Source of the DNA: Hygrocybe punicea
Taxonomy: Eukaryota; Basidiomycota; Agaricomycetes; Agaricales; Hygrophoraceae
DNA length: 64,000 bases
Assembly (NCBI GenBank): GCA_963556145.1
Contig: OY744468.1
Location: 1,488,001 to 1,552,000, forward strand
Reading direction: 5' to 3'
Each line of letters begins with the position of its first letter. The stretch's first letter is position 1. Position numbers and translations under genes: made by a program. Positions 1 through 9,877 of the stretch are shown here, in pieces. The notes under the pieces are model-generated. The model saw nothing but the letters and a program-made list of their open reading frames with translations, had not been told where the DNA came from and ran no database searches.

Positions 1-222
1 GACAAAGATTTGGGAGCTTTCATAAGTAGATATTTTTCTTAGTTGTCTTGCCAAAATGCTCCATTTGATGTAAGGAATAAATTCCCAAGACAGAATTTTT
101 ATTGGATCAAAATTGAGGGAGTTCAATTTTTTTTTGAGGCTGAAATTGGCGTTTACCATATATAGTGCATTATATAATATATAAGTATATTACATAATAT
201 ACTAAACAGGAAATAAGTCCCT

Positions 223-681
223 TTAGACATCAAGAGCCACAGCTACTGTCTCCGGAACACGACGATGAGACTTGTATTTAGTTGAACTGAATGCCTTTAC
301 CTTTATTTGAGCCTCACAAGTCTCCAGACCACCCTTGTAAGCTTCCATCCATCTGTACATCCGATGCTCCCATTTCTGGATAGTTTCCAAAGGGACAGAT
401 TTGAGTGCGATGGGCATATTGTTCTTGAGAGTGTCAAAGGACATGTCACAGTTCTCCCGAAGGTAACGCTTCACAACATCTGCCTTATCGAATTCTGATA
501 CTGACTCCCACCCAGCAACCAGCTCCATGAAGTCATCGTCGTCTTCCTCATCAGTGAGATTGACATTAACTCCACCTTTGTACCCACATTCAGATTCTGA
601 AGAACTGTTGACCTCGATGACTGGGGAGAGCCATGCACACGGGGTTGCAGATAATCTTGTGCTCGTGCTGTCCATGCTCAT
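223..681 (-). CDS. Hypothetical Agaricomycete protein, transposon-associated type
   Basis: Single uninterrupted ORF of 152 residues starting MSMDSTSTRL. The N-terminal half is acidic and low in complexity, with a DEEDDDD run around residue 45. The C-terminal half has a basic, aromatic stretch (KWEHRMYRWMEAYKGG, then FSSTKYKSHRRVPE). From memory, similar W/Y-rich segments followed by KYKSHRR occur in many short orphan ORFs of mushroom genomes near transposons; I cannot assign a function. It is flanked by AT-rich DNA and the palindrome at 1036. It may be a real small gene or a transposon remnant. Confidence 0.5.
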   Translation of the reverse strand: MSMDSTSTRLSATPCAWLSPVIEVNSSSESECGYKGGVNVNLTDEEDDDDFMELVAGWESVSEFDKADVVKRYLRENCDMSFDTLKNNMPIALKSVPLETIQKWEHRMYRWMEAYKGGLETCEAQIKVKAFSSTKYKSHRRVPETVAVALDV

Positions 682-1035
682 TCAGCTGCTACCCTAAGAT
701 ATTTCTTTGGTGGGATAGTCATGGTAGAGGGTTAAAATGTTTGCCGTGTTCAGACAAAGTTCCCATTTATTGTCTATTAACTATGATAAAAATCATTTAT
801 ACAATCTCGCTGGTGATGAAAAGCACCCAGCCACCATCATTCAGGGTTGGCCATGCGAGATCTGATGGACCCCAATTTGGCGTCTGTCACATTTTGGTGG
901 TGACTAGATGATTCACACCATATAACCTATAACATATTCAGGCCGCACCGCTGTTTCAGGGCCGGTCGCGTCCTGTTCCTGTCCCTTTTGCCCCTTACGC
1001 TGAGCGATTACGCGTACAGTGACATACAGTATCAC
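682..1035. other. Intergenic stretch, no gene seen
   Basis: No coding signature on either strand. It includes a 'ccgcaccgctgtttcagggccggtcgcgtcctgttcctgtccc' type segment around 940-985 that resembles the B repeats of the tyrosine-recombinase retrotransposon further right (48060-48100 and 61490-61530), so it is probably a fragment of that family. Confidence 0.4.
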
Positions 1036-3618
1036 AGGAGACGGATGAGGCACCTGACCTTCCCACACTACAAGCCTTATAATAGTGGTTGAACACGTGT
1101 CTCAACCACTATTATAAGGCTCTAAAGTCTTAAAACCGCCGATCCAGCCATAAATCAGTCTCCACCCTAGCCTCAGTATATAAGTCTTATTAGTAGTTAT
1201 TAGTAGTGTATACTAGTAATGTAGTAGTGTCCTAAATACGGCAATAACCCGTTCGGGAACGTCAGTTCCGGTCAGGAACAAGGGCGCTGATGGGCTCGGA
1301 CTTTCCCGTCACCATTGCCATGGCCCCGCCCATCACTCACTGGCACGCGCGCTCGTCGTCGTCGACGTTGAGCACGACTATTTCACTCTCCTGCCGTCTT
1401 TTCTTGCAGCATTTTTTACACATCATAGATATATTGTTCTACATGCTGTATAAATACTAATATACATGGAAATACCCGAAATAAAAGAGATATAAAAGAA
1501 ATAATAAAAAATGATACATGGGGCGCCGCCGACGAACCGGTGGGTACTCACCTTCGCGGAGGCGCCGGATGTGGTCTAAACTTGGTGGTGAAGGGTGCTG
1601 TATGGTGGGTGATGGGAGGGAGGGACGCTGGGGGCCGGGGAAGGGTGCATGGAGTGGGGGGTGGCAATGGGTGGCGAGGAAGGGGCCGGGAAGCAAGGCG
1701 GTTGGGGGAAATGGAGAGGGAATGGATGGGGGAGGGCTCCCGGCCCCAAACGAGTGGCGGGAAGGGGTAAGTACGTGGGGAAAAAGCAGGAGGGGGGTGG
1801 GTACTCACCTATGCCCTTGGGGCCCCCCACGGCCCTCCCCACGATCCACCATGGATAAATCCAATGGAGACATCATCTACGACGTCCCCATGGTCCCTGC
1901 CGTCGTTGTCGCGGTCCAGATTGATCGCACCATTGAGTTGCGCGAGGGTGGTGGCACCGACGGTTGTGGTGGTAATATCTCGACAACGCCGCCTTCGTCG
2001 TGGGCGACTCTCCACATCGCCCTCGTCGTCTTCGTCGCTGTGCGCCAAACCCGCCGCCGCTAGTTTCGACGTTCGAGACCGTTGGTTGAAAAGGTCGGGC
2101 GTGCTCCTGCGCGGCTTTGAGGACATCCGGGGTGGTGGTCTTGGTGCAAATCATCGCCGTTGTCGTCCTCCTCCTTGTTTCCGTCATTGTTGAGGTGGTG
2201 GGGAGCAGGAGTGTGGCGAATGGGGGTGGTGATGGTGGTGGAAGGTTGAAAGCCATGTGATCACACACTTGCCTTTTGCTACCACCAACTCGTCTCCCAA
2301 CTCGCCTCCCGCCACGCTCCCACTACCCACCACCTCAACAACGACGGAAACGAGGAGGAGGATGACAACAGCGACGATTTGCACTGAGACTACCACCCTG
2401 GACGTCCTCAAAGCCGCGCAGGAGCGCGCCCGACTTTTTCAACCAACGGCCTCAAACGTCGAAACCAGCGGCGGCGGACCGGGCGCACAGCGACGAAGAC
2501 GACGAGGGCGATGTGAAGAGTCGCCACCGGCGATGGTGTGGTCAACGGCGGCGGCGGCGTCGAGATATCGCCACTGCAACCAGTGGTGCGGCCATCCTCG
2601 TGCGACTTGACGGCGGCGGCGATCTGGACCGCGAAACCCACTACGGGGACCACGGGGACGTCGTAGATGACGTCCCCATTGTTTTTATCGATGATGGAAT
2701 GCAAAGGGGGCCGTGGGGGGCCTTAATGGTACAGGTGAGTACCCATCCCCCTCCTGCATTTCCCCCACGTACTTACCCCTTCCCGCCGCTCGTTCTGGGC
2801 CGGGAGCCCTCCCCCACCCACCCCCTCGCTTTTCCACCATCCGCCTCCATTCCCGGCCCATTCCTCGCCACCCATCGCCACCCCCCCTCTCCATGCACCC
2901 TTCCCCGCCCCCCAGTGTCCATCCCTCTCATCACCCACCCTCCACCACCCTTCGTTATCAATTCCAGACCCAGTCCGGCGCCTCCGTGAAGGTGAGTACC
3001 CTCCCGTTCGTCGGCGGCGCCCCATGTATCATTATTCTTTATTTCTTGTATTTCTCTTTTATTTTGTTTATTTTCATGTATATTAGTCTATATACAGTAT
3101 TTATAAGAATATATCTATGATATGTAAAAAATTCCACAGGAAAAGACGGCGGGATAGTGAAATTGTTGTGCACAACGTCGTCGACGACGAACGCGTATGC
3201 CTGTGAGTGATGGGCAGGGCCATGGCAACAGTGACGGGAAAGCCTGAGCCCATCAGCGCCCTTGTTCCTGACCAGACCTGACGTTCCCAAACGGGTTATT
3301 ACCGTATTTAGGACACTACTACATTACTAGTATACGCTACTAATAACTACTAATAAGACTTATATACTGAAGCTAGGGTGGAGACTGATTTATGGCTGGA
3401 TCGGCGGTTTTAAGACTTCAGAGCCTTATAATAGTGGTTGAGACACGTGTTCAACCACTATTATAAGGCTTGTAGTGTGGGAAGGTCAGGTGGGATGAGG
3501 ATTTTTTGTGAGCAAATGTATTATGCAGATATCTAGTCAAATTTTGAAACTATTTGTGTTGTTATCTTACCTGTGAAAATATTTGCTCGCAAAAAGTCCT
3601 CATCCGTCTCCTGTGTAT
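1036..3618. mobile_element. 2.6-kb full-length palindromic (foldback) element
   Basis: The left half (1036 to about 2250) returns as its reverse complement in the right half (about 2260 to 3618). The outermost 18 bp, CACAGGAGACGGATGAGG, are perfectly inverted at 3601-3618, and matching continues through the arms almost to the centre near 2257 (catgtgatcacac). Flanks read ...cagTAT and TATagg..., compatible with a 3-bp duplication TAT. The arms are G/C-skewed and low in complexity, so both carry mirror-image open frames (about 1873-2268 minus and 2257-2610 plus) that I do not regard as genes. No transposase is encoded, so it would be non-autonomous. Its right end lies 26 bp before the Maf-like start codon. 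Confidence 0.85.
3493..3605. repeat. Small hairpin element inside the right arm of the palindrome
   Basis: GGATGAGGATTTTTTGTGAG at 3493-3512 is answered by its near-complement ending CAAAAAGTCCTCATCC at 3605, with a 65-bp AT-rich loop. The left arm of the big palindrome lacks this insert, so it entered after the palindrome formed. Confidence 0.7.
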
Positions 3619-3644
3619 AGGTGGCTGAACCAAAATCTCCTAAC

Positions 3645-4882
3645 ATGCCAAACCATGTCCTCCCGAACGCCCTTCAGGTTCCAGTCATCAAAAAGCTATC
3701 AGGAAAACGCATCGTTCTAGCTTCAAATAGTCCGCGACGAAAAGAAATCTTCAAGACAATCCTCGTAAGCTCGGACGAAGCACATCTAAGCCCCCCCCAC
3801 CCCCACTCACCAATACGGGCAAAGGGCTTGACACCGGACATTGTTCCATCAACTTTTGCAGAGGACCTCCCCGTGAGCTCCTTCGAGGACATCCACGAAT
3901 ATGCGGTGTCCACGGCAACTCACAAGGCCGTCGAGGTGTACGAACGATTAGTCGTGCGTTTTTTTTTGGTGTTGTAACATACCAATCAAACACAGAAAAA
4001 TATTCTGACAAGCTTTTTTGTTGTTGTTGTTGTTGTTGTAGCGTGAAGATCCCGATTCTCCTCCAGATCTCGTTATTGCAGGTGAATATGAATAAAAAAA
4101 AATATAGAACGTTGCCATCACCCATCACCCATATACATTTATTCGTGGGGGGGGGTAAGCCGACACCATAGTCCTCACACACGCCCAGGCCACCACCGGC
4201 ATCACCCAGGAACTTTTAGAAAAACCCACTTCCGAAGCAGATAATCTGCGTATGCTCCTCGATCAGAACGGTGCCGTGTGCGAAGTAGTCACTGGAGTAA
4301 CCATCGGTAAGTCCCACCAAACAAGTCATCCCCCCCCCCCCCGGCTTTGGTTCTTTTTTTGTCCCCAGTTCTTCTTCACCGCTGACGAGGTGGATTGCAT
4401 ATCTCTTTTTTTCCCCCTGTGCCTGTGGTTGATGGTTGATGTGAACTTTGGGGAAATGCAAATGAACAAGTCTATCCTATCATCTCCGCCCCGGGTTACA
4501 GCATGCAGTACGTCGCATGTCTCGTTCCTGTCACATACCCACCCACCCACGCCCCCGATTAGGTCAATCGACGAACGCACCCTCGTATACTTTGCAGACA
4601 GCCCCCGTGAGCTGTTGGAAGCATATGTAAAGAACGGTGAAGGGATTGACCGGGCCGGTGGCTTTGCGATTCAGGTATTAATTGTATTTCACTATCCTCG
4701 CCTTACCTCCGCGTTGCTGAATGACCCCCCCTCCCCTCCCCGCCTCGCTCAAGGGCCTTGGTGGGCTGCTAATCCGCAAAATCGAGGGTGACTACTCAAA
4801 CGTCATGGGTTTCCCGGCTGCGTCTTTCTTCCAGCTGCTTACGATGTTGGTCGAGGAGGATTCCGATTTTCTAGAGATTTAG
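3645..4882 (+). CDS. Maf/ASMTL-like nucleoside triphosphate pyrophosphatase
   Basis: Seven exons can be read: 3645-3764, 3825-3953, 4042-4081, 4160-4306, 4471-4507, 4563-4674 and 4754-4882. All junctions are GT-AG and all phases agree (714 nt, 237 residues). The Maf signature is present: KRIVLASNSPRRKEI near the N-terminus (nucleotide-binding loop), IVPSTFAED, the IAADTIVLTHAQ strand (catalytic D), EKPTSEADNLRML, VTGVTI, SIDERTLVYF and GEGIDRAGGFAIQ, ending in GFPAASFFQLL. The family removes non-canonical or damaged nucleotides by hydrolysing NTPs to NMPs in the cytosol. I chose the ATG at 3645 because upstream sequence belongs to the palindromic element. The gene converges on the RING gene, with a poly-T tract at 4942-4966 between them. 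Confidence 0.9.
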
Positions 4883-5001
4883 TAGGCTGGATGGTGCACG
4901 GCGATGGCTGGCGGACAGTTCTTTATTCCAAATAAAACGTAGTTTTTTTTTTTTTTTTTTTTTTTTCGCTTCGAACTTGTACGATATCTTACGCGGTGCT
5001 T

Positions 5002-6290
5002 TCACAAACTAAAAACGGCGCGAAGCTGGAGTCCAATAACACCGCCGCCTTTACCGTCCCAACCAGGGATCTGAGCCCGGCAAACTGGACATCTGCAAAT
5101 CAATAGAAACGGGTCAGCTTGTGGAATCGGACTACGGTGTAATGAGGGTGTCATTGTGCCAGTGATGAGAGTCTTCCCCCGCCGATGCGCTCGGCCACAA
5201 AGTAGTAGGTCCCGATAGCCCTTCCGTTAGAAGAACCCCGGCGAATCGGCAAAGTGAGAACGTTATTATCTGGTTACACTGGGAGAATGCCACTGGCACA
5301 AGCTCTCGTCACATAAATTCAGCTATCCGGCCTGAACATGACAAGCAACAGCAAGAATTTGCCATTTGCCACAGGCGTTGCAAAATAATCCACAAAAGAC
5401 GAGAAACGAAGTGTATACTACACTCACCTGGGAACTGCCTCCACCATCATCGTCTGAGCGCGCTGCATCGTTGTCTTCACGGCTGTAAACAAGCACGTGC
5501 CGCAGCAGATGTGGCCGCAGGGCGTGAGGGTCGCGTTCATCGGTGGTGAGAAGCAAATGGGGCATGCATAGGACGAGAGTGGGTCCTCTGCAGGAGGTGC
5601 CGGTGAGGCGGTTCGCCGTGGGAGGAGGGGTAGGGCAGAGGTGGATGTGAGGGGTGGAGAAGGAGAGCAAGACCCGATGGTGATTCCGTGTGCATTGACG
5701 TTGGTGGGGTTGAGGATTTTAGCAAGGCTGCTGCTGCGTGTGTTGACTATCCCGCCAAAGGGCAGATCAACCTGCTGTGCAGGAACTATCCCCAGTTCCA
5801 TGCCTCCAGCGACCTGCACGCCTTCATCATCGATTTCTATGTGTGTATTCTCCTCCGCGTCCATGGCTTTCCCTTTCCCTTTGTCGTATGTCTTTTCGGA
5901 GACAACGATGTTCACTCTGTGTCTCTTCGTGCTATCCTCGGGGTCGATATCGATACTTTGTGACTTCTGGTCTCTAGGTATATTGTTTTGGATATTTGAC
6001 GGCGAAGCCAGAGCAGCGGGAGAATTTGAAGACGGTGGATGTGAGTTGGGGCGAGAGAGTGACGACGAGTTAGAGGAACGCGTGGCTCGGACTGCCCTTG
6101 AACTAGGTGGAATATTACATGTAATGATTCTGGTCGTCTCAGTAGCAGGCGAAGTCAGGTCAATTGGGGAGCATTTCAGCCATGGTTGGTAGGTCGATGG
6201 GACTCGAATTACAATGTACTTGAATTTATTGTTTACACCAGGTACACGGATTGCTGTTGCGTCTGTGGGGCCATTTGGGGAAGAGTACAT
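5002..6290 (-). CDS. RING-finger (C3HC4) protein, probable E3 ubiquitin or SUMO-targeted ligase
   Basis: Exon 1 (6290-5428) encodes a long Ser/Pro-rich, disordered N-terminus followed by a split RING: YACPICFSPP, then CGHICCGTCLFTAVK. Exon 2 (5092-5002) supplies the last cysteine pair as CPVCRAQIPGWDGKGGGVIG and then the stop. The 335-nt intron (5093-5427) is long for this genome but has canonical ends (CAG/GTGAGT ... TTTGCAG) and keeps phase, giving 317 residues. The basic segment KGKGKAMDAEEN precedes an acidic HIEIDDEG motif that could bind SUMO, which is inference. The N-terminus is less certain because no ATG-proximal homology anchors it. Confidence 0.8.
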
Positions 6291-6781
6291 TTAGTTTATT
6301 TCTACCTGTATACTTGGAGTGTTTTAGTTAACTATTAGCTATATTTCAGCAAGCTTTGTGGAATATGAAGCAGACTCTGACTCTCGGAGTCAACAAGCTG
6401 TTTTGGTTGCAACGCTCATGTGATATCAAATTTGTCATGATTTGTCATCATGATACCAATGATCGGATCGTGCAATCAAATCTCTACGTGGATCATACGT
6501 CATAGCTGTCGACAGAGGAGAGAGCGATATCATAGGCTACCACTTATTCCGAGAGTGATAAAGTGAGAATTCAGAATGAATGAAACAGGTGTAGACCTGC
6601 GTGCAAATCGTTACGTGCTTCCTTGTTTCTTCGCCTGTTTTCTCCCTCCCCCCTCCCATCCTTCTCAAACCTTTTCCCCAACCCACCCACCACCCAATAT
6701 CCTATATACCCATTCATTAGTGTGTAAACATTTCCACCTAACAAAATAATGTACTTGCTCAAGATCTCTGTTCATGAGCCG
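6291..6781. other. Intergenic region, nothing recognised
   Basis: Between the start of the RING gene and the stop of the secreted-protein gene. No conserved ORF, RNA gene or repeat was recognised; a C-rich strand run at 6640-6690 is the only feature. Confidence 0.6.
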
Positions 6782-9470
6782 TTAGTCTGCCCAGGCATCC
6801 TGAATTCGTTCTGCTAGTACTCTGTCTTCTTCTATTTGGTCCCTTTCGGTTGCCTTCTTTTTGCCCTTCTCCTCCCTCTCCTTCTTCTCCCTCTCCTCCC
6901 TCTCCTTCTTCTTCCTCTCCTCCCTCTCCTTCCTCTCCTTCTCCTCCTTCTCCTCCTTCTTCTTCTTCTGTAAAGGAAAACGTGAGAGAGAAACATGTTG
7001 GGTTTGCAGTGAGTGTTACCTTGCGCGCCGCTTGCGCTTTTTGAAAATATGTAGGGGCACGAGATAGTTTTGATAATTCCTATAAAGGATAATGTGAGGG
7101 AAACATGTGAGGTTCGTAGTGTGAGTGTTACCTCCTCTGCATTCGGTAGCCCGGCGTCTGGTTCCCCAGATTGGCTTGGCGTTTGCTGTAAAGGGAAATA
7201 TGAGGGAAACATGGTCAGATGCTAGGTGCCCGGGCTGTTCGGGCTGTACGGGCTGTTCGGAACACTCACAGATTGGACCGGAGGCGGCGGCAAGAGTCGA
7301 AACCCCCGAGTGCCACCAACCTCGGGCTGAGGCACCTGGCCCTTTCTCCTAGACGTTCCCTGGACAGGCGAACTGTCCGGCGGCGGGGGTGATGATAATA
7401 AACTAGGGTCTGGTTGGCCGGGTGTCTGTAAAGGGAACTGTAAGAGGGAAAATGTTGGGTTTGTGGTGCGAGTGCCACCAATTTGAGGCAGGGGCCGAAC
7501 ATTGCCCATTGTCCCAGACCGTGGCTTGCCCTTTGCCCCAGACTGTGGAGGCGGTCCCTGGACAGGCGAACTGTGAGGGAAACATGTGGTGTTCGTAGTG
7601 TGAGTGTTACCTGCGTGCCCACCGCCGGCGACGGTCGCAATGAACTATCGTCTGCTTGCCGTGCTCGTTCTCTCCGCGGCCGCAACGGAGACAGTGGAGG
7701 CCTTAATTGTTGGAGAATTTCTGTGTATGTTACCCGATCCTCCGGTTGCTGCTTGGGAGTTTGTTGTACTTGTGTTTCCACATCCTGCGTTGTCCGCATG
7801 CGCTGTGAAGGGAAATATGAGGGAAACATGTTGAGTTTGTTGTGCGTGTGTTACCTCTTCCCGCATGCGCTGTGAAGGGAAATATGAGGGAAACATGTTG
7901 AGTTTGTAGTGCGGGTGTTACCTCCAAATCCTTCTCTTTCCGCTTGTGCTGTGAAGGGAAATATGAGGGAAACATGTTGAGTTTGTAGTGCGGGTGTTAC
8001 CAACCCTGATCTTTTTAGGTCCCTGTAAAGGAAAATGTGAGGGAAACATGTCGGCTTTGTAGCGGAAGTGTTACCTCCATCGTCGCCGCCTGCTCAGGCC
8101 GCTTAACGCGTTCTTGTTTTGCCTGTAAATAGAAATTTAAGAGGGAAACATGTTCGGTTTGTAATGAGTGTTACCTTCGGGTCCAACGATTTTAGAACCT
8201 GCGACGGACCGAAACTAGGTGGGCTTGCCTATAAAGGAAAATGTGAGGGAAACATGTGGGATTCGAGGTGTGGGTGTTACCAGCGGCGAAGATGGTGGTA
8301 TCCTAGAGCTTGACGTTGCCTGTAAAGGGACACGTGAGGGAAACAAGTTGGGTTTGTAGTGGGAGTGATACCTTCAGCTTAGCCCGCAACAAAGACGTTT
8401 TCGAGACCTCGGATTGGGGCGTGGAGACCGCGGATTTGGGCGTGGGGACCTTTCCAGTTGTCAGGTCTAATTCGAGTTGCTTTGACTGTAAAGGGACACG
8501 TGAGGGAAACAAGTTGGGTTTGTAGTGGGAGTGATACCTTCAGCAAAGCCCACTGCAAAGACGTTTTCGAGGAGGCCGAGGCGACCGCGGATAGGGGCGT
8601 GGAGACCGTTCTAGTTGTCGGGTCTAATTCGAGTTGCTTTGACTGTAAAGGGACACGTGAGGGAAACAAGTTGGGTTTGTAGTGGGAGTGATACATTCTC
8701 CTTAGCCCGCTGCAAAGACGTTTCCGTGTTCGCCGAGGCGACCGCGGATGGGGACGTGGAGACCGTTCCAGGTGTCAGGTTCGTATCCACCCACAGCGAT
8801 GGTTTCCTAGGTGGATTCTGTATGAAGGAAAATGTGAGAGGGAAATATGTTGGGCTTGTAGTGAGATTGTTACCTCTGTCGTGGAGTCAGACGCCAAAGT
8901 TAATTCAGATGTGCCTGTTTGGCTTCGCTGTAAAGGGAAATGTCAGACGGAAACATGTTGGGTGTGTAGTGAGGTATTCGCCTGCGAGCCTCGAGGCCCC
9001 ATCGGCCCTTGACCAGGTGTCTGTGAAGGAAAATGTGAGAGGGAAATATGTTGGGCTTGTAGTCAGTATTACCGGAGGATCCGCTCTCCTCTGCAAGTCA
9101 ATAGTGACAACGTAGGTGCCAGGAAGAAGGGATTGAGCTCTGAGTTTGATATGCTAAGAGTACATGGCTACTTACATCCAGTGTGTACAAGATCGACCGC
9201 TTCGTCAAGTTGTCATCGGCCACGACACTTGTTGTATATGTCAGCATGTCAGCGTACGTGCGGGACGCCTAGAAGTTGAAAAGGCGAACCTCCTTCGCAA
9301 ATGGTGGAAGATCTGATCTGCGTTGATGTCTCTCACCTGCGCGGGATAGGAGTGAAGATGAGTCTGAAAGGATTGTGCTGGTAGAGCAGACGGTTGCGTA
9401 CCCGGAGCGGCGCAGAGACGGCGAGTGTCGCAGAGGAGAAGGCAACGGTGAAGACAGTGAAGAGATGCAT
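6782..9470 (-). CDS. Secreted modular protein, 20 exons with 17 near-identical introns (copy A)
   Basis: Begins MHLFTVFTVAFSSATLAVSAP, a clear signal peptide. Exons on the minus strand: 9470-9337, 9227-9176, 9090-9073, 9020-8982, 8927-8874, 8817-8695, 8642-8538, 8485-8372, 8319-8281, 8228-8175, 8122-8075, 8022-8001, 7948-7922, 7869-7855, 7802-7611, 7557-7479, 7425-7270, 7185-7132, 7079-7020, 6967-6782. About 520 residues. After VVADDNLTKRSILYTLD come short P/S/T/Q-rich modules; three are recognisably related (each starting SKQLELD or NPPRKP and containing a VSTP core). The last exon is a K/E-rich coiled coil ending ERIQDAWAD. From exon 3 on, all exons except two (22 and 79 nt) are multiples of three in phase 0, so those two borders are uncertain (a GTTGGT donor 4 nt earlier would fix the first). 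It resembles a candidate effector; function unknown. Confidence 0.7.
6968..9072 (-). repeat. Family of 17 near-identical phase-0 introns in copy A
   Basis: Read on the minus strand each unit starts GTAACACTC or a close variant and ends CTCACATTTCCCTTTACAG, with a middle close to ACTACAAACCCAACATGTTT. Positions: 6968-7019, 7080-7131, 7186-7269, 7426-7478, 7558-7610, 7803-7854, 7870-7921, 7949-8000, 8023-8074, 8123-8174, 8229-8280, 8320-8371, 8486-8537, 8643-8694, 8818-8873, 8928-8981, 9021-9072. Twelve of the 17 are exactly 52 nt. All contain a CTCAC/CTGAC-like branch site about 15 nt before the AG, or a close derivative. The unit at 8928-8981 appears to use a GC donor (GCGAAT). The unit at 7186-7269 is longer because of an internal CAGCCCGAA-type tandem repeat. 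Confidence 0.9.
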
Positions 9471-9493
9471 GGTTTAGAAGGGTTCGTGAAGTT

Positions 9494-9542
9494 GTGAGTT
9501 GTGAGTCGTGAGTCGTGAGTCGTGAGTCGTGAGTCGTGAGTT
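9494..9542. repeat. 7-bp microsatellite (GTGAGTC)n in the 5' leader of copy A
   Basis: About seven tandem copies of GTGAGTC/GTGAGTT lie just upstream of the start codon of copy A. The paralogous leader upstream of copy B (about 19402-19436) has fewer copies, so the array differs in length between the duplicates. Confidence 0.85.
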
Positions 9543-9588
9543 ATGTGTGGGAGACCAGCTCTGGGACTTCCAGAGAGCTATGAGAGTG

Positions 9589-9596
9589 CTTTTATA
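9589..9596 (-). promoter_or_regulatory. TATA box of secreted gene copy A
   Basis: TATAAAAG on the minus strand, about 120 nt before the ATG. It is embedded in a block conserved with copy B (cttccagag-gctatgagagtgcttttataggcgtagacgag), suggesting a retained core promoter. Confidence 0.65.
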
Positions 9597-9877
9597 GGCG
9601 TAGACGAGGGCCATGGCAGCAGGGTCACGATTGACCAATTCCGGGCTGTGCTGATGGCATGTCAATTGATAGGGTAGAGGGAATGCAATATTACATTTGT
9701 TAGGGCTGGCGCTGTCCTACCTCCCAAAGCCGAGCCTGAAGGCGGGGATTGTCTTGGAGATGTCCTTTGAAAGAGCACGATGCCCATTCCTGGCCACGGG
9801 TTTCTCGATCGACATCGCCAGATTCGCCACATGTACAGCTGAGTCAGCTGAACCACTGGCAGCGCAAAGTTTTTCAT

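Noticed and set aside
1518..2989. ORFs of 130-180 codons within the first palindrome
   Set aside because: G/C-skewed repeats are open on both strands and mirrored by the palindrome; no recognisable protein.
3621..3644. Upstream extension of the Maf-like ORF beginning at a GTG
   Set aside because: Nuclear fungal genes start at ATG, and these bases directly abut the palindrome; the ATG at 3645 gives the expected N-terminus.
6968..9072. Regularly spaced near-identical repeats with unique spacers, resembling a CRISPR array
   Set aside because: The context is a eukaryotic gene. The units have GT/AG ends and a branch site on the minus strand, the spacers are mostly multiples of three and translate in one frame, and there are no cas genes.
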